This document shows, piece by piece, positions 1-11,025 of a DNA stretch of 37,590 bases. The stretch is from contig CAKKTI010000146.1 of assembly GCA_920105805.1 (NCBI GenBank), forward strand, positions 1 through 37,590, in the 5' to 3' direction. This DNA is from Condylostoma magnum (lineage: Eukaryota; Ciliophora; Heterotrichea; Heterotrichida; Condylostomatidae). How positions within the stretch are numbered: the stretch's first letter is position 1; the number at the start of each line of letters is the position of its first letter. The position numbers were made by a program, and so were the translations under genes. The notes beneath the pieces were generated by a model. The model worked only from the letters and a program-made list of their open reading frames with translations. It was not told the DNA's origin and did no database searches.

Positions 1-2757
1 GATTATATTTGTTACGGATCATATGTACCAGCTCCAGGAACTCCTAACTCCTTTTAAATGAATCTTTGAGATTTAGATAATGAATATACTTATGATGGTT
101 GGGGCTTATTTGCATCATAAAAGGCAGGACCAGGAGATGTTTCTTTATCATTGTATTTGAATCTTTAATCTTTTGAGAATACTTTGGCTTATCCTCTTTC
201 CTCAATTGTTTCATACTATCCAGGAGCAGGATTGTTGTTTCCTATTTTATCAAATCTAGGTTGTCTACTCGGACTGTATGATATTGCTCTTTATAAATTA
301 TCATTATGTCCTAAATGGAAATCTCTGTTATCTATCTAATCAGCTTAGAATCTTTATTTTTTCGACATTTATCCTCCTGTTTATCTGTCTTATAAACTTG
401 GATCATAAGTACCTGGACCAATGTTAATATTCTGTTATCCGATTGATCTTCCTCTTTCTTATTTAGAAAATGAATAAGTAGGAGCATTTGAGTTAAGTTA
501 TTAATCATAGGTTCCAGGACCAGGATTTCTCATTCTTTCTTTTTATTCGGGAGATTCAGTTCTTCCTGATGATTTGAATTGGATGTTTTATTAAGATTAT
601 ATTTGTTAGGGATCATATGTACCAGCTCCAGGAACATTTGATTATTCTTTAATGAATCTTTGAGACTTTGATAATGAATATATTTGCGATGGTTGGGGCT
701 TATTTGCATCATAAAAGGCAGGACCAGGGGATGTTTCCTCATTATTGTACTTAAATCTTTGATCTTTTGAGAATGGTTTGGCTTATCCTCTTTGCTCAAT
801 TATTTCATACTATCCAGGAGCAGGGTTGTTGTTTCCTATTTTATCAAATCTGGGCTGTCTGCTTGGACTATATGATATTGCTCTTCTTAAATTATCATCA
901 TGTCCTAAATGGAAATCTCTATTATCAACTTAGTCAGCTTAGAATCTTTATGCTTTTAGAATTTATCCTCCTGTTTGTCTGTCTTATAAACTTGGATCAT
1001 AAGTACCTGGACCTATATTAATATTCTGTTATCCAATTTATCTTCCTCTTTCTTATTTAGAAAATGAATAAGTAGGAGCATTTGAATTGAGTTATTGATC
1101 ATAAGTTCCAGGACCAGGATTCCTAATTCTTTCCTTCTATTCGGGAGATTCAGTTCTTCCTGATGATTTGAATTGGATGTTTTATTGAGATTATATTTGT
1201 TACGGATCATATGTACCAGCTCCAGGAACTCCTAACTCCTTTTAAACGAATCTTTGAGATTTAGATAATGAATATACTTATGATGGTTGGGGTTCGTTTG
1301 AATCATAAAAGGCAGGACCAGGAGATGTTTCCTTATCATTGTATTTGAATCTTTAATCTTTTGAGAATACTTTGGCTTATCCTCTTTGCTCAATTATTTC
1401 ATATTACCCGGGAGCAGGGTTATTGTTTCCTATTTTATCAAATCTGGGCTGTCTGCTCGGACTATATGATAATGCTCTTCTTAAATTATCATCATGTCCT
1501 AAATGGAAATCTCTATTATCTACTTTATCTTAGCCAAATCTTTATTTTTTCGACATTTATCCTCCTGTTTATCTGTCTTATAAACTTGGATCATAAGTAC
1601 CTGGACCTATATTAATATTCTGTTATCCGATTGATCTTCCTCTTTCTTATTTCGAAAATGAATAAGTAGGAGCATTTGAATTGAGTTATTGATCATAAGT
1701 TCCAGGACCAGGATTCCTCATTCTTTCCTTCTATTCGGGAGATTCAGTTCTTCCTGATGATTTGAATTGGATGTTTTATTGGGATTATATTTGTTAGGGA
1801 TCATATGTACCAGCTCCAGGAACATTTGATTATTCTTTAATAAATCTTTGAGACTTTGATAATGAATATATTTACGATGGTTGGGGTTCGTTTGAATCAT
1901 AAAAGGCAGGACCAGGAGATGTTTCCTTATCATTGTACTTGAATCTTTAATCTTTTGAGAATACTTTGGCTTATCCTCTTTGCTCAATTATTTCATACTA
2001 TCCAGGAGCAGGGTTGTTGTTTCCTATTTTATCAAATCTAGGTTGTCTGCTCGGACTATATGATAATGCTCTTCTTAAATTATCATCATGTCCCAAATGG
2101 AAATCTCTGTTATCAACTTAGTCAGCTTAGAATCTTTATGTCTTTGACATTTATCCTCCTGTTTGTCTGTCTTATAAACTTGGATCATAAGTACCTGGAC
2201 CTATATTAATATTCTGTTATCCAATTTATCTTCCTCTTTCTTATTTCGAAAATGAATAAATAGGAGCATTTGAGTTAAGTTATTAATCATAGGTTCCAGG
2301 ACCAGGATTCCTAATTCTTTCCTTCTATTCGGGAGATTCAGTTCTTCCTGATGATTTGAATTGGATGTTTTATTAAGATTATATTTGTTATGGATTATAT
2401 GTACCAGCTCCAGGAACTCCTAACTCCTTTTAAATAAATCTTTATGATTTAGATAATGAATATACTTATGATGTTTATGGTTCATTTGAATCATAAAAAG
2501 CAGGACCAGGAGATATTTCCTTGTCATTGTACTTAAATCTTTAATCTTTTGAGAATACTTTGGCTTATCCTCTTTGTTCAATTGTTTCATACTATCCAGG
2601 AGCAGGGTTATTATTTCCTATTTTATCAAACCTTGGCTGTCTGCCTGGACTATATGACAATGCTCTTCTTAAATTATCATCATGTCCCAAATGGAAATCT
2701 CTATTATCAACTTAATCAGCTTAGAATCTTTACGATTTTAGAATTTATCCTCCTATA
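1..2757 (-). repeat. 594-bp in-frame tandem repeat, higher-order pairs of 1188 bp
   Basis: Units begin at 1, 595, 1189, 1783 and 2377, recognisable by the start gattatatttgtta. 594 bp is 198 codons, so the repeat keeps the reading frame of the STPGR gene. Each unit encodes five PG motifs. Two variants alternate: units at 1, 1189 and 2377 carry ctcctaactccttttaa where units at 595 and 1783 carry catttgattattctttaa, so the period of best identity there is 1188 bp. Other variants (ggggcttatttgcatcat versus ggggttcgtttgaatcat) are shared by neighbouring units instead, a sign of gene conversion or unequal exchange. Few differences separate units, so the amplification is recent. Confidence 0.9.
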
Positions 2758-4862
2758 AGCCTATCTTAGAAACTAGGATCATACTACCCTGGGCCAATCT
2801 ATATGAAATCCCTCTAATGAGATGAGCTTCAATCTCTATTTTATTTCCCAAACTCATAAGCCTAAACAGAATCCATTTTTTCCGGATTATAAGCTCCAGG
2901 CCCAGGATTATTTCTTCTTTCTTTCTCCTCTAGTAATAAATTATTCTGTGATTATCCAAATTTAAAGGTTCTTTACTACTCTATATACTCAGGATTATAA
3001 GATCCGACTCCAGGAATTTAGTCATTAATTTAATCAAACCTTTATCCCTTAGATTAACTATAAGCTTTTACAACCTCTTATCCTTATGCATCGTACATTC
3101 CAGGTCCAGGTGATAATTCCTTAACATTGTACCTAAATTTATCATCTTTAGAGAAGCGCTATCCTTGAGCCTTGTATTCGTAAGAATCGTACTACCCAGG
3201 TCCTGGTATATCATTACTTTCTTATACAAATCTGCTTTATTTCCCAGGGCTGTACACTTAAGGTTGATTAAGATTATCGTCAGTCCCCAGACTAAAATCT
3301 CTCAAATCTTACTTTTCCTACTAAAATCTATTAGACTTCATGATTACAGCACTTTATTAACTATCTTAAACATTTGGATTATATTAGCCAGGACCTATTT
3401 CATTTATTGCCATTTAATGTTAACGCTGTGCCTTACCTATTGTATAAGACTATGAGTTAGAGTCTTGGTTGATATCATATTACCCAGGCGATGGATTTCT
3501 TTAACTCTGCTCTTAATATACTCCTCTTGTTGAAGTATTGAACTTAAATGCTTTCTCTCCTGAAATAGTATTAGGATTATAAGTGCCAACATCTGGGGAA
3601 GTAGTTTTAATATTTTAAAATCTTTGTTCCTTCCCTTGACTATATGCAATGTCAGTTTTTCCTTATTGTATTTCATATTGCCCAGGCCCAGGACTCATTT
3701 CTTATATATTGTCTTTTTATCTAGATTCCTTGGAAAAGGATCTACCTTAACCTTATCCAATATGAGCGTCATACTACCCTGGCCCGGGAACTGATTCTAC
3801 TCTCTAATAAAACCTCTACTACCTCCCAGGACTATACTGTTAACTATGTTACAAATTATCATCAACTCCTATATGGAAATCTCTATTATCCTGTGCTTCT
3901 TCTTTAAATCTTTAAGACTACGAGAGATATCCTCCCTAATGCTCTCTACTTTCAACACTTTCATATTATCCTGGCCCAATATCATACTAAGCCCTTTACA
4001 CCTTACGTTCTTCTTTGGGGAAGCTATACGCAGGTGAACTTGCTACTAAACTAGAATTATAGTGCCCAGGACCTTCGCTTTCTTGTAGGTCTTCTCTTTA
4101 CGAATGACTAAAAGCAACTCCCTAGCTTTAACTTCTTTGAATATTGTAGCTTCCTGGTCCAGGTGAACTTTATTTCAGGTCTGTAAATCTTTAGCCTTTA
4201 GATTAACTGTATGTTATACCTGTAGATCGCATTTATGAGTCATATTGACCCGGTGAAGGATAATCTTCATACTTGTATTTTAGTCTGTCGTCTTTTCCTA
4301 TACTATACATAACTCCTTAAGAGCCTCTACTTTAATACTCCCCAGAATCTCGCATATCTTAACCTTCCTCACTTAATTGATAACCTCTATGGCTATCCCC
4401 TGGTTATTTAGATCTAGTACTTCTGGGTCTTTAGTGGGCCATTCCACTAGTTTCCTCTAACAAGGAACTATTATTTACATCGGATGACAAACTTCTAAGT
4501 TGCTTACTTGCTTTCCTTTGACTATCAAATTCTAGTTTTCCTCTTTTACCAAAATCATGGAATTCATTATATTTTGTTGGCTTTATATCACTCATCAGAT
4601 TTCGTGATTCTCTAGATATATTGTACATGATTGAAGGAGATTGTACTTCTTCATTTCCACTTCTTCAATAAATTCCTCTTCGGCTTGGATACTCAGATTC
4701 AGGGGAGCTGGAAACTCGTCTTGGAGGCGAGAAGCTGTATTCTGGAGACCTTGAACGATAGCTGTAGTTAGGAGAATATGCACCCGGTCCGGGAGTTTAT
4801 GATTCATTGTTTGTTTAGCGACGCTTGGCTATTGTCCAAGCGGGGGAAGATGGCATCTGCAT
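1..4862 (-). CDS. STPGR (SHIPPO/ODF3-like) PG-rich repeat ciliary protein, 3' end outside window
   Basis: At least 1620 codons are visible; the C-terminus lies beyond the left edge. The reading frame uses TAA/TAG as Gln throughout and TGA as Trp (for example in IYWRSGN near residue 65). The N-terminus reads MQMPSSPAWTIAKRR and then TPGPGAYSP, the usual opening of ciliate sperm-tail PG-rich repeat proteins. Motifs of the type PGPGxY recur about every 40 residues to the window edge (NPGPGTYD, IGPGTYDP, NPAPGQYE, SPGPAFYD, VPGAGTYD), with FSK-x-RF stretches between. This family binds the axonemal microtubule lumen or wall. The last five repeats seen are near-identical 198-residue blocks (see repeat entry); those nearer the N-terminus are diverged. 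ATG at 4862 was chosen because the family motif begins there, but the same frame is open upstream to an ATG at 5075, so a longer N-terminus is possible. Confidence 0.85.
2758..4250 (-). repeat. Older, diverged copies of the same 198-residue PG-repeat block
   Basis: Upstream of the homogenised array the same order of PG motifs continues in frame at roughly the 594-bp spacing (for example near 2971, 3565 and 4159), but with many substitutions. Conserved words are ccagg/ccwgg preceding a Tyr codon. These are the ancestral STPGR repeats from which the homogenised block expanded. Confidence 0.6.
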
Positions 4863-5222
4863 TTTAACGATTAATATTATAACAGAAAAATGGAGAGGTT
4901 TTGTATAAGAATTTTAATGGGAGATTTGGTAGAATGGTATATCAAATGTAGTTATTAATGGGTTTGTATTTTAGATTGTCTTTTTGACAGGAGCTTTATT
5001 ATATTTTAAAAGTAGTTTTTGGTTGTAAGCTTAAAGATTTGGGCTACTTTTAGCTTTAGTTTTGTGGAAATCCATATTTCTTTAAATATAAAGCTAATCG
5101 ATACTAAATTTTAGAAATGTTTGCATAAATTATACACCAAAGCTAAAGCTTTTAATTAATAGAAGAACAATATTACTCAATACAGAAATAACCCATCCCT
5201 TCATACTTCACAATTTTCTTTA
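4863..5222. other. 360-nt spacer with one possible small ORF in frame with the STPGR gene
   Basis: Between the LYR gene stop and the STPGR start. On the minus strand an ATG at 5075 opens a frame beginning MDFHKTKAKSSPNLQAYNQK, then FDIPFYQISH followed by TAA. The frame is the same as that of the STPGR gene, so under the ambiguous code it could be either a separate small gene of about 55 codons or an N-terminal extension of 71 residues. Composition is protein-like up to the TAA and poorer afterwards. I see no RNA gene or inverted repeat here. Confidence 0.35.
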
Positions 5223-5438
5223 CTACTTACTCATCTCTATAGCTTCTTCAGCTAGAGTTACTGTATTTCTAAAGACTGAGAAATGAAATGCATCTAATTA
5301 TATCCTCCTAGCTTCAAATTTGATATACTCTCTAGCCTCATTTTCCTTAATTCCTTAATACTTTATACTCCTTTTACAAAACCGGCGATACAGCTTACGA
5401 ATCTCATTCCTAATAATAAACTATTAAAGACTATACAT
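5223..5438 (-). CDS. LYRM2: LYR-motif mitochondrial protein, LYRM2-like
   Basis: 71 residues. The N-terminus reads MYSLQQFIIRNEIRKLYRRF, matching the LYRM2 pattern of an L-x-x-F helix followed by R-x-x-[VIL]-x-x-LYRR. A basic helix (REYIKFEARR) and a C-terminal amphipathic helix ending EEAIEMSK follow, then tandem TAG TAA. LYR proteins of this size are small three-helix adaptors that bind acyl carrier protein and assist assembly of respiratory complexes or Fe-S clusters in the mitochondrial matrix; that role is family knowledge, not shown here. The ATG lies 19 nt after the TAG stop of DRC1 on the same strand, so the two genes form a tight pair. Two internal TAA/TAG codons are read as Gln at residues 5-6. 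LYRM2 is the best fit by eye; another LYRM member is possible. Confidence 0.7.
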
Positions 5439-5457
5439 TTTTAATTGACAAATTTAA

Positions 5458-7374
5458 CTAATAATCCTCATCTTCATCCAATCTTATCATCTGGGTAGGA
5501 GGAACAAGTAATTCCTGGTTGACTCCAGCCTGTAGATACTGATTCAACAGACTTTTCAGCTCTTCATTCTACTAATGCAGTACTCCGGTCTCTTCAACTA
5601 AATTTTACCTTTCCTGTAATAATCCGTAATACTGAGTGAAAGTTCTCTCTAATGCTTTCCATACCCTGAAGTGATTATCCGGCAAAATAGAGCCAAGTTT
5701 TTCCCAGTGCTTTCTTTCATCTTGAATCTACTTTTCACGTATTTCTTTTTCAGTATCGTGTGATAAGGTCAATCCACTTGGCTCTCCAAACTTACTTCCA
5801 GCTGGTTATCCCTTCTTATCACTTTATACTTCTTGGAATTGCATTAAAATATTAACTATATCATCAGGATCGATTTTTAATTAGTCAGAATCCTGTTAAT
5901 CCTCCTCATCACTTTCATATAGTTCATCTTTCATTTTACCGGAGTGATCATAGAAAATATTAACTAGTAGCTGTATATCCTCCATACTCTTTATTCCTAG
6001 CGTTTTCCTTATAGAATCAATTTTAATAGTTAGGGATTCTTTATCACTTTTACCTAAACACTGTTCCTTTACTTTATCTTCTAGTAAAAATGCACATTCT
6101 TCAGTAAGTAAGGTAAAAACTTCTCTAATTTTAGTAATTGGCACTTACTATGATTGGTTTTTACTTGTACTTTCTTCTTAGACTTGTGAGTTTTAAGCAT
6201 TTTCGCTTAGACTTTAGTAATCTATATTTAGGCTTGGATCCTCAGGGACTAGCCAATTCAATCCTAGCTACTGCTCATATACAATTTTATCACACTTAAG
6301 AACCTTACTTGCCAGTTCTTTCACCTCAGCCTCATTCATCTCTCAAATCTCAGTGAACTTTGCAGTGTCTGCTTTCTCAAAATGCCTAAATTACCTTCTG
6401 AGTTTATTAAAAGCTTGGGAAATACGCTTAAATGCCTCTGTTAGCTTAATATTCTCATGATTATACTCCTCCTCTTTCTTTCTTATCAGCTCTTTCAATT
6501 TAAGCAACTTGTTTTTATACTACTAGCTTCTAGTATTTAACAACTTTTAAGCCTTTTCATTCTCTTCCGTCTTTTCTTTCAATACTATTACATTATACTC
6601 TAATTTTTACAGATTCAGTTAATAAATAGCCTTCATCTCTTCAAGACACTTTTCAATTATTTACAAATCAGTTTCTAATAGTAACTTTTACTCATGGAAG
6701 CTTCCAGCTTCCGCTGCTCTAATTCTATCTAGATCCTCCGCATTCTCTTCCTCAATTTTCTATATAATCTACGTGTTTTTAGCTTCCAAATCCCTGTGAT
6801 TCTAAAACAGCCTTGTAATTTCATCACTATTCGCATTTATCAACTCCGACCTCTCCGCCATAAAAGTACTCTCAATCACTTCCAACTAATCAGCATAGTC
6901 CTTCCTCAGCGTCTAGTACTACTACCGCATCAACTCAATAACTCTATCTATATTATCCTACTATTTCCTCAAGGTCTTAGTGTACACACCGTCCTCTTCC
7001 TTCAACTCATCAATCCACTCATCTATTAATTACTGTTTAGCCATGAGAAAATCCTCACATTTTTGCTTTTACTCGTATATTTTCAAGGCTAGCTCCTCAC
7101 ATTATTCATATTCAAGCAAATTTGCCCATTCAAACTCAGCTACATTGTTATGTTTGTTAGATTTTGCAACTTCATTACGGATGCTTTAGTCACGCTCCAG
7201 TCGACGGCGTTCGGCTTTAAATCTTCTTTTGTTTTCTGATTCATCGTCGTCTGCTCTGATCTTTGTGATTGCGTCCCAAGTGTCGCGCTTTAATTTTTCT
7301 ATCTACCCTTTGCTCTCTGCTATTTGTCTGTGACCTCGAACGCAGTCTGGCCCTTAAACTATTTCACTGTCCAT
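5458..7374 (-). CDS. DRC1: Nexin-dynein regulatory complex subunit DRC1
   Basis: 638 residues, almost entirely charged coiled coil. The frame is uninterrupted from ATG at 7374 (MDSEIVQGPDCVRG) to TAG at 5458-5460, with many TAA/TAG read as Gln. Recognition rests on the C-terminal sperm-tail domain: RVWKALERTFTQYYGLLQER, then LHQQNEELKSLLNQYL and ELLVPPTQ close to the end, which is the signature of DRC1/DRC2 (NYD-SP28 families). Length favours DRC1 over the shorter DRC2. DRC1 forms part of the baseplate that docks the nexin link to doublet microtubules and regulates inner-arm dynein in motile cilia. The neighbour at 1-4862 is also axonemal. The protein ends DEDEDY before TAG; a TGA lies 18 codons further on. 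DRC2 remains a less likely alternative. Confidence 0.8.
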
Positions 7375-7846
7375 TTCAGTTATTAATGTTTAAATTAGGT
7401 TTAAATTGAGGAAAGTTTAGGGGAATTGGGGAAGCTGGGAATTAGATTAGAAAGGTTTGTAGGGTGGTTTGGAGTAGGTAGAATGGTTGTTTTGGATTTT
7501 AGTGGGGTAAGGGATTATATGGTAACTGTATATGGCAGCAGTAATCTATGTAGGTTGGCTTATATAGCTGTCTTATTAAGCAAAAACTAAGTTTTTATAT
7601 AGGGAAGGAAAAACTGATTATTTTATCTTTTTGTAATAGAAATTAAACTCTAGATTACTTTTCCAGCTTTGAGGTTTGATCAATTGCACATTACCTCTAT
7701 AAAGCTATGTTAATCTAGAAAAATTGAGAATTTACATATTTTTCACCAATAGTCAAAAACATTAATTATTCTATAAGTGTTCATTTGTTTTACTATATTT
7801 ACGTCATTTTTAACACGTGTTTTCACATTTCTTTATAATAAATCCT
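7375..7846. promoter_or_regulatory. 472-nt divergent intergenic region between DRC1 and the ADP/ATP carrier
   Basis: No convincing gene. Roughly 7395-7530 is strongly strand-asymmetric: the plus strand is rich in G and poor in C, with several runs of three or four G (aggggaattgggg, gggtggtttgg, gtggggtaaggg). The remainder is AT-rich up to ttataataaatcct just before the carrier ATG. As the only spacer between two divergent genes it should hold both promoters. Confidence 0.5.
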
Positions 7847-8755
7847 ATGGCGGAGGGTTAAGCTAAAAAACAATCAAACTTTTTGATCGATTTCACTCTT
7901 GGTGGAGTATCAGCTGCAGTTTCCAAGACTCTAGTAGCTCCTATCGAAAGAGTTAAATTACTCTTACAGCTTTAAGATGCTAGTACCTAAATCAAGGCTG
8001 ACAACCGATACAACGGAATAGTTGACTGTTTTGCAAGAGTCAATAAAGAGTAGGGATTCGCTAGCTTCTGGCGTGGAAATCTTGCCAATGTGATTAGGTA
8101 TTTCCCAACTCAAGCCTTAAACTTCGCCTTTAAAGACACAATAAGAAGGACCATCCCTCAGTACAACCCCAATACTGAATTCTTTAAGTTTTTCTTAGCC
8201 AACTTAGCCTCAGGAGGTCTTGCTGGTGCCCTTTCCCTTACCTTTGTATATCCTCTAGATTTTGCAAGAACTAGATTAGCTACTGATGTAGGAAAAGGAG
8301 CTGACAGGTAATTCAATGGTCTAATTGACTGTATTACTAGAATCTTCAAAAATGATGGGCTAGTTGGACTGTATAGAGGATTTGGTATTAGTGTTGTAGG
8401 AATTATTGTATACAGGGCTTTGTATTTCGGAGGATTCGATACTGGAAAGGATATTATCTTCAAGGACTTCAAAAATGCCAACGTTTTCGCTGTTTGGTTG
8501 TTTGCCTAAGTCGTCACTGTTGGTTCTGGTATTGCTAGTTATCCTCTTGACACCGTAAGAAGGAGGCTAATGATGCAAAGTGGAAGAGCTGATGTGCTTT
8601 ATTCCGGAACTATGGATTGCTTTGCTAAAATCTATGCTAATGAAGGTGGAATCAAGCCTTTCTTTAAGGGAGCCGCTTCAAATGTTATCAGAGGGACTGG
8701 TGGAGCTTTAGTGTTGACCTTCTATAACAAAATACAAGCCTGGCTAGGATTTTGA
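7847..8755 (+). CDS. ANT (SLC25A4-type): Mitochondrial ADP/ATP carrier
   Basis: 302 residues, the standard length. It starts [16 protein letters not shown] and shows the three mitochondrial-carrier repeats: [11 protein letters not shown] near residue 30, [10 protein letters not shown] near 140 and [15 protein letters not shown] near 235. The RRRLMM variant of the RRRMMM nucleotide-carrier signature marks it as an ADP/ATP exchanger of the mitochondrial inner membrane. It reads through TAA and TAG as Gln (for example in LLQLQD). The end AWLGF TGA TAG agrees with the usual C-terminus of the family, so here TGA acts as stop. It converges on the histone deacetylase gene with 97 nt between the two stops. 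Confidence 0.97.
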
Positions 8756-8852
8756 TAGGTTAAGTAGTCTTTTTATTTATAGTATTGTCAGACTGTGTGC
8801 TCACCAACTGATCCTAATATGATTAAAAAAACCTTGCTTTCATTTTATTTTA

Positions 8853-10094
8853 CTAATTATCTAAAAATTCAGATGGTCCTCTTTTAGAAATCAAATAATC
8901 ACTTAGTTCATCTGGGAAAAAATCAGCTGGGACATCCTGCAGGGGTACACTAGGAGCTCCTTCTAATCTTCTTATGTTTTCTAAGCAGCGCACCATTGCA
9001 GTCTCTAAAAACTCTCTTTAATTGTTATTTTTAAGGTTTTTATCTGGCTCTATGTGAAGTTGATAGTTAGGAGCATAGAATTAGTAGTAATCATTATGAG
9101 GAATTTCGTTAGAAATTTCCTAGTTCAAACACATTGAAGTTTCATATGCCCAACACCGCGCTACATTAGACACAGTATATCCTCCCCCTCCAATTATTAT
9201 CATTGGAATTCCAAAAGATTTCATATATTTTACACATTCTGCATGTCCTCTTAAAGTCAAATTAAACTTTCCCAGTTTATCATGAGCCAATGAATCTGAG
9301 CCGCACTGCATAACTATCGCATTAGGCTGGTAAAAGTAAACAACTTCTCGCATGATTGGCTTGAATATATGCTCGTAGGCGTCATCTGTCATTCCGGATT
9401 TCATAGGAACGTTAAGACAGTAGTACTTACCTTATCCTACACCACAGTCCTTTATATCCCCAGTTCCAGGGAAGAAATTGCCAAACTTATGGAAACTGAC
9501 GGTCATTACCCTATTAGTAGTATAAAAAGCTTCTTCTACCCCATCTCCATGATGCACATCAATGTCAACATACACAACTCTTTCATGGTACTTTAAAAGC
9601 TCAATAATTGACAACACTATATCATTAATATAACAAAACCCAGAAGCCTCCCCCTTCTTCGCATGATGAAACCCTCCGGCCCAGTTAATACAAATATCAG
9701 CCTCTCCATGATTGATTGCAATGGCACTGTCAATGGACGCACCGGCACAAATCTAGGAGAACTCATACATGTTCTCAAATACAGGACAATCTTCCTTAGC
9801 TCTCTCATGCAGTGACAGAATCTTCTCTCCTTAAATTTCAGCTCTTTGTAAGAAATTTATATGATCTTAAGAGTGAAACTGCATAAGCTCCTCAGTTGTC
9901 GCATAATGAGGACGCTGTATATAAATTACATATACATCCATAAGGCGGTATAGCTTGTATCCTAGAATAAGTTAATGGGTCATGCATACTCTGTGGGGTT
10001 TCATAGGGTGGCCTTAGCCATAGTAGTAGTTGCCTATGTTTTCTGTATACAAATTACCATCGTAAAAGTAAGCTATTCTTGGATGATTACTCAT
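8853..10094 (-). CDS. HDAC1/RPD3-like: Class I histone deacetylase (RPD3/HDAC1 type)
   Basis: 413 residues, full length for class I. It opens [28 protein letters not shown] and carries the catalytic signatures in order: [19 protein letters not shown] with the His pair at residues 143-144, [16 protein letters not shown] with metal ligands, [14 protein letters not shown], and [20 protein letters not shown]. All active-site residues I can place are intact, so it should deacetylate histone lysines in the nucleus. Stops are tandem TAG TAA after FLDN. If only TGA were a stop, the frame would run a further 54 codons to a TGA at 8688-8690, inside the opposing carrier gene. The ATG lies 8 nt after the TAG of eIF3g; the junction sequence is TAGTAATAAAAATG. 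Confidence 0.96.
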
Positions 10095-10105
10095 TTTTAT
10101 TACTA
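10092..10105 (-). promoter_or_regulatory. Stop-start junction TAGTAATAAAAATG, eIF3g to HDAC
   Basis: The eIF3g stop (TAG TAA TAA in frame) runs directly into the HDAC ATG with 8 nt between TAG and ATG. The identical 14-mer joins two unrelated genes at 20158-20171. A third tandem stop, TGA, overlaps the HDAC ATG. Confidence 0.7.
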
Positions 10106-10774
10106 AACTCTTCTACCTCTCCCAGATCCAGCTTGGGCTCTTCTCTGTCTCTGGGGTGGTTTTGCCTCTTCTACATTGATAAACACATAGTCGATTTTAA
10201 GGTTGTTGAATTTTGCAATTGCTTCCTTTTATTCTTTCTGTGTGCGGAAATGAACAAAAGCAAAGTCCCTTTAAGCACCGTCGATTCTAGATATTGGGAT
10301 ATATACTCTTCTCACGTCACCTATTTAAGCAAAAAGAGCTATAAGTTGCTCCTCATCCATATCATCTGGAAGGTTTGTAACTTTAACATTGTACTCTTCT
10401 GCCATGTCAATCATTATTCGCTTCTTACGGCCTGAATCAGATTATCCTTCTCTTAATTCCTTTTGTCTTTTCTCTAATTTTTCAAGCTGTTCACGCTTTT
10501 ATCTATTCATAAATCCGTATTTTTGGACTCTTTCGTCTGTTTTAGTTTGATTTGGTTTCATGAATGTAGTTTCTCGCTCGTCTATATTAATAAAATATTC
10601 GTAAAAACCTTTTTCTTATTAAGAACATTATCCAAATTTCTGTAATGTTTTTCTTCGTAAAATATCGTCATTAGTAGGAAATGTATTCAATTCCTTTTCG
10701 AATATTATCGTAGATTTAACAGGCTGACCATGTTCATTTTTGTTATCTATTTGCTTTGTTATATAGTCAGCCAT
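10103..10774 (-). CDS. EIF3G: Translation initiation factor eIF3 subunit g
   Basis: 223 residues. The N-terminal half resembles eIF3g: MADYITKQIDNKNEHGQPVK, a short beta region, then RRKTLQKFGQC, aligning with the KNWKKFG segment of animal eIF3g. A basic helix (residues about 85-115) leads to one RRM at about 130-205 with RNP2 VKVTNLP and RNP1 RDFAFVHF, ending NVEEAKPP as in the family (NVEWAKP). The C-terminal tail is RGG-like (GSGRGRRV). It lacks the zinc knuckle found in animal eIF3g, so it is shorter. eIF3g promotes scanning and reinitiation on the 40S ribosome. It is adjacent to and co-directional with HDAC, 8 nt apart. Confidence 0.9.
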
Positions 10775-11025
10775 ATTTTATGCACAGTAGGATTAAGAGA
10801 TTAAAAGTTTTGGCTTATCATTAGCTTACTTGGCCTAATTTTATAAAAAGTTTACTTGTTTAAGCCAATTTTACACTTGCTGCTTATTTCTACTGGCTGA
10901 CATTGGAAGGGGGAGATATTGAATTTCTCAAGTAAAATGCCTAAAAATTCGGAGTATATTTACTTTTTAGCATTGCAATTCTAATAGTTAATTCACTTTT
11001 AGTGTAAAGAATATTCAAAAACTAG
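10775..11025. promoter_or_regulatory. 251-nt divergent intergenic region (eIF3g / DUF229)
   Basis: AT-rich spacer between two divergently transcribed genes. No ORF with protein-like composition, no clear repeat. Expected to contain both promoters. Confidence 0.4.

Noticed and set aside
3165-4040. Plus-strand ORFs with hydrophobic translations opposite the STPGR gene
   Set aside because: They are antisense to PG-rich repeat codons, which read as Leu/Ile/Phe-rich on the other strand; no independent support.
6796-7190. Two overlapping plus-strand ORFs opposite DRC1
   Set aside because: Antisense shadows of Glu/Lys-rich coiled coil, giving Ser/Phe/Leu-rich translations typical of reverse-complement charged helices.
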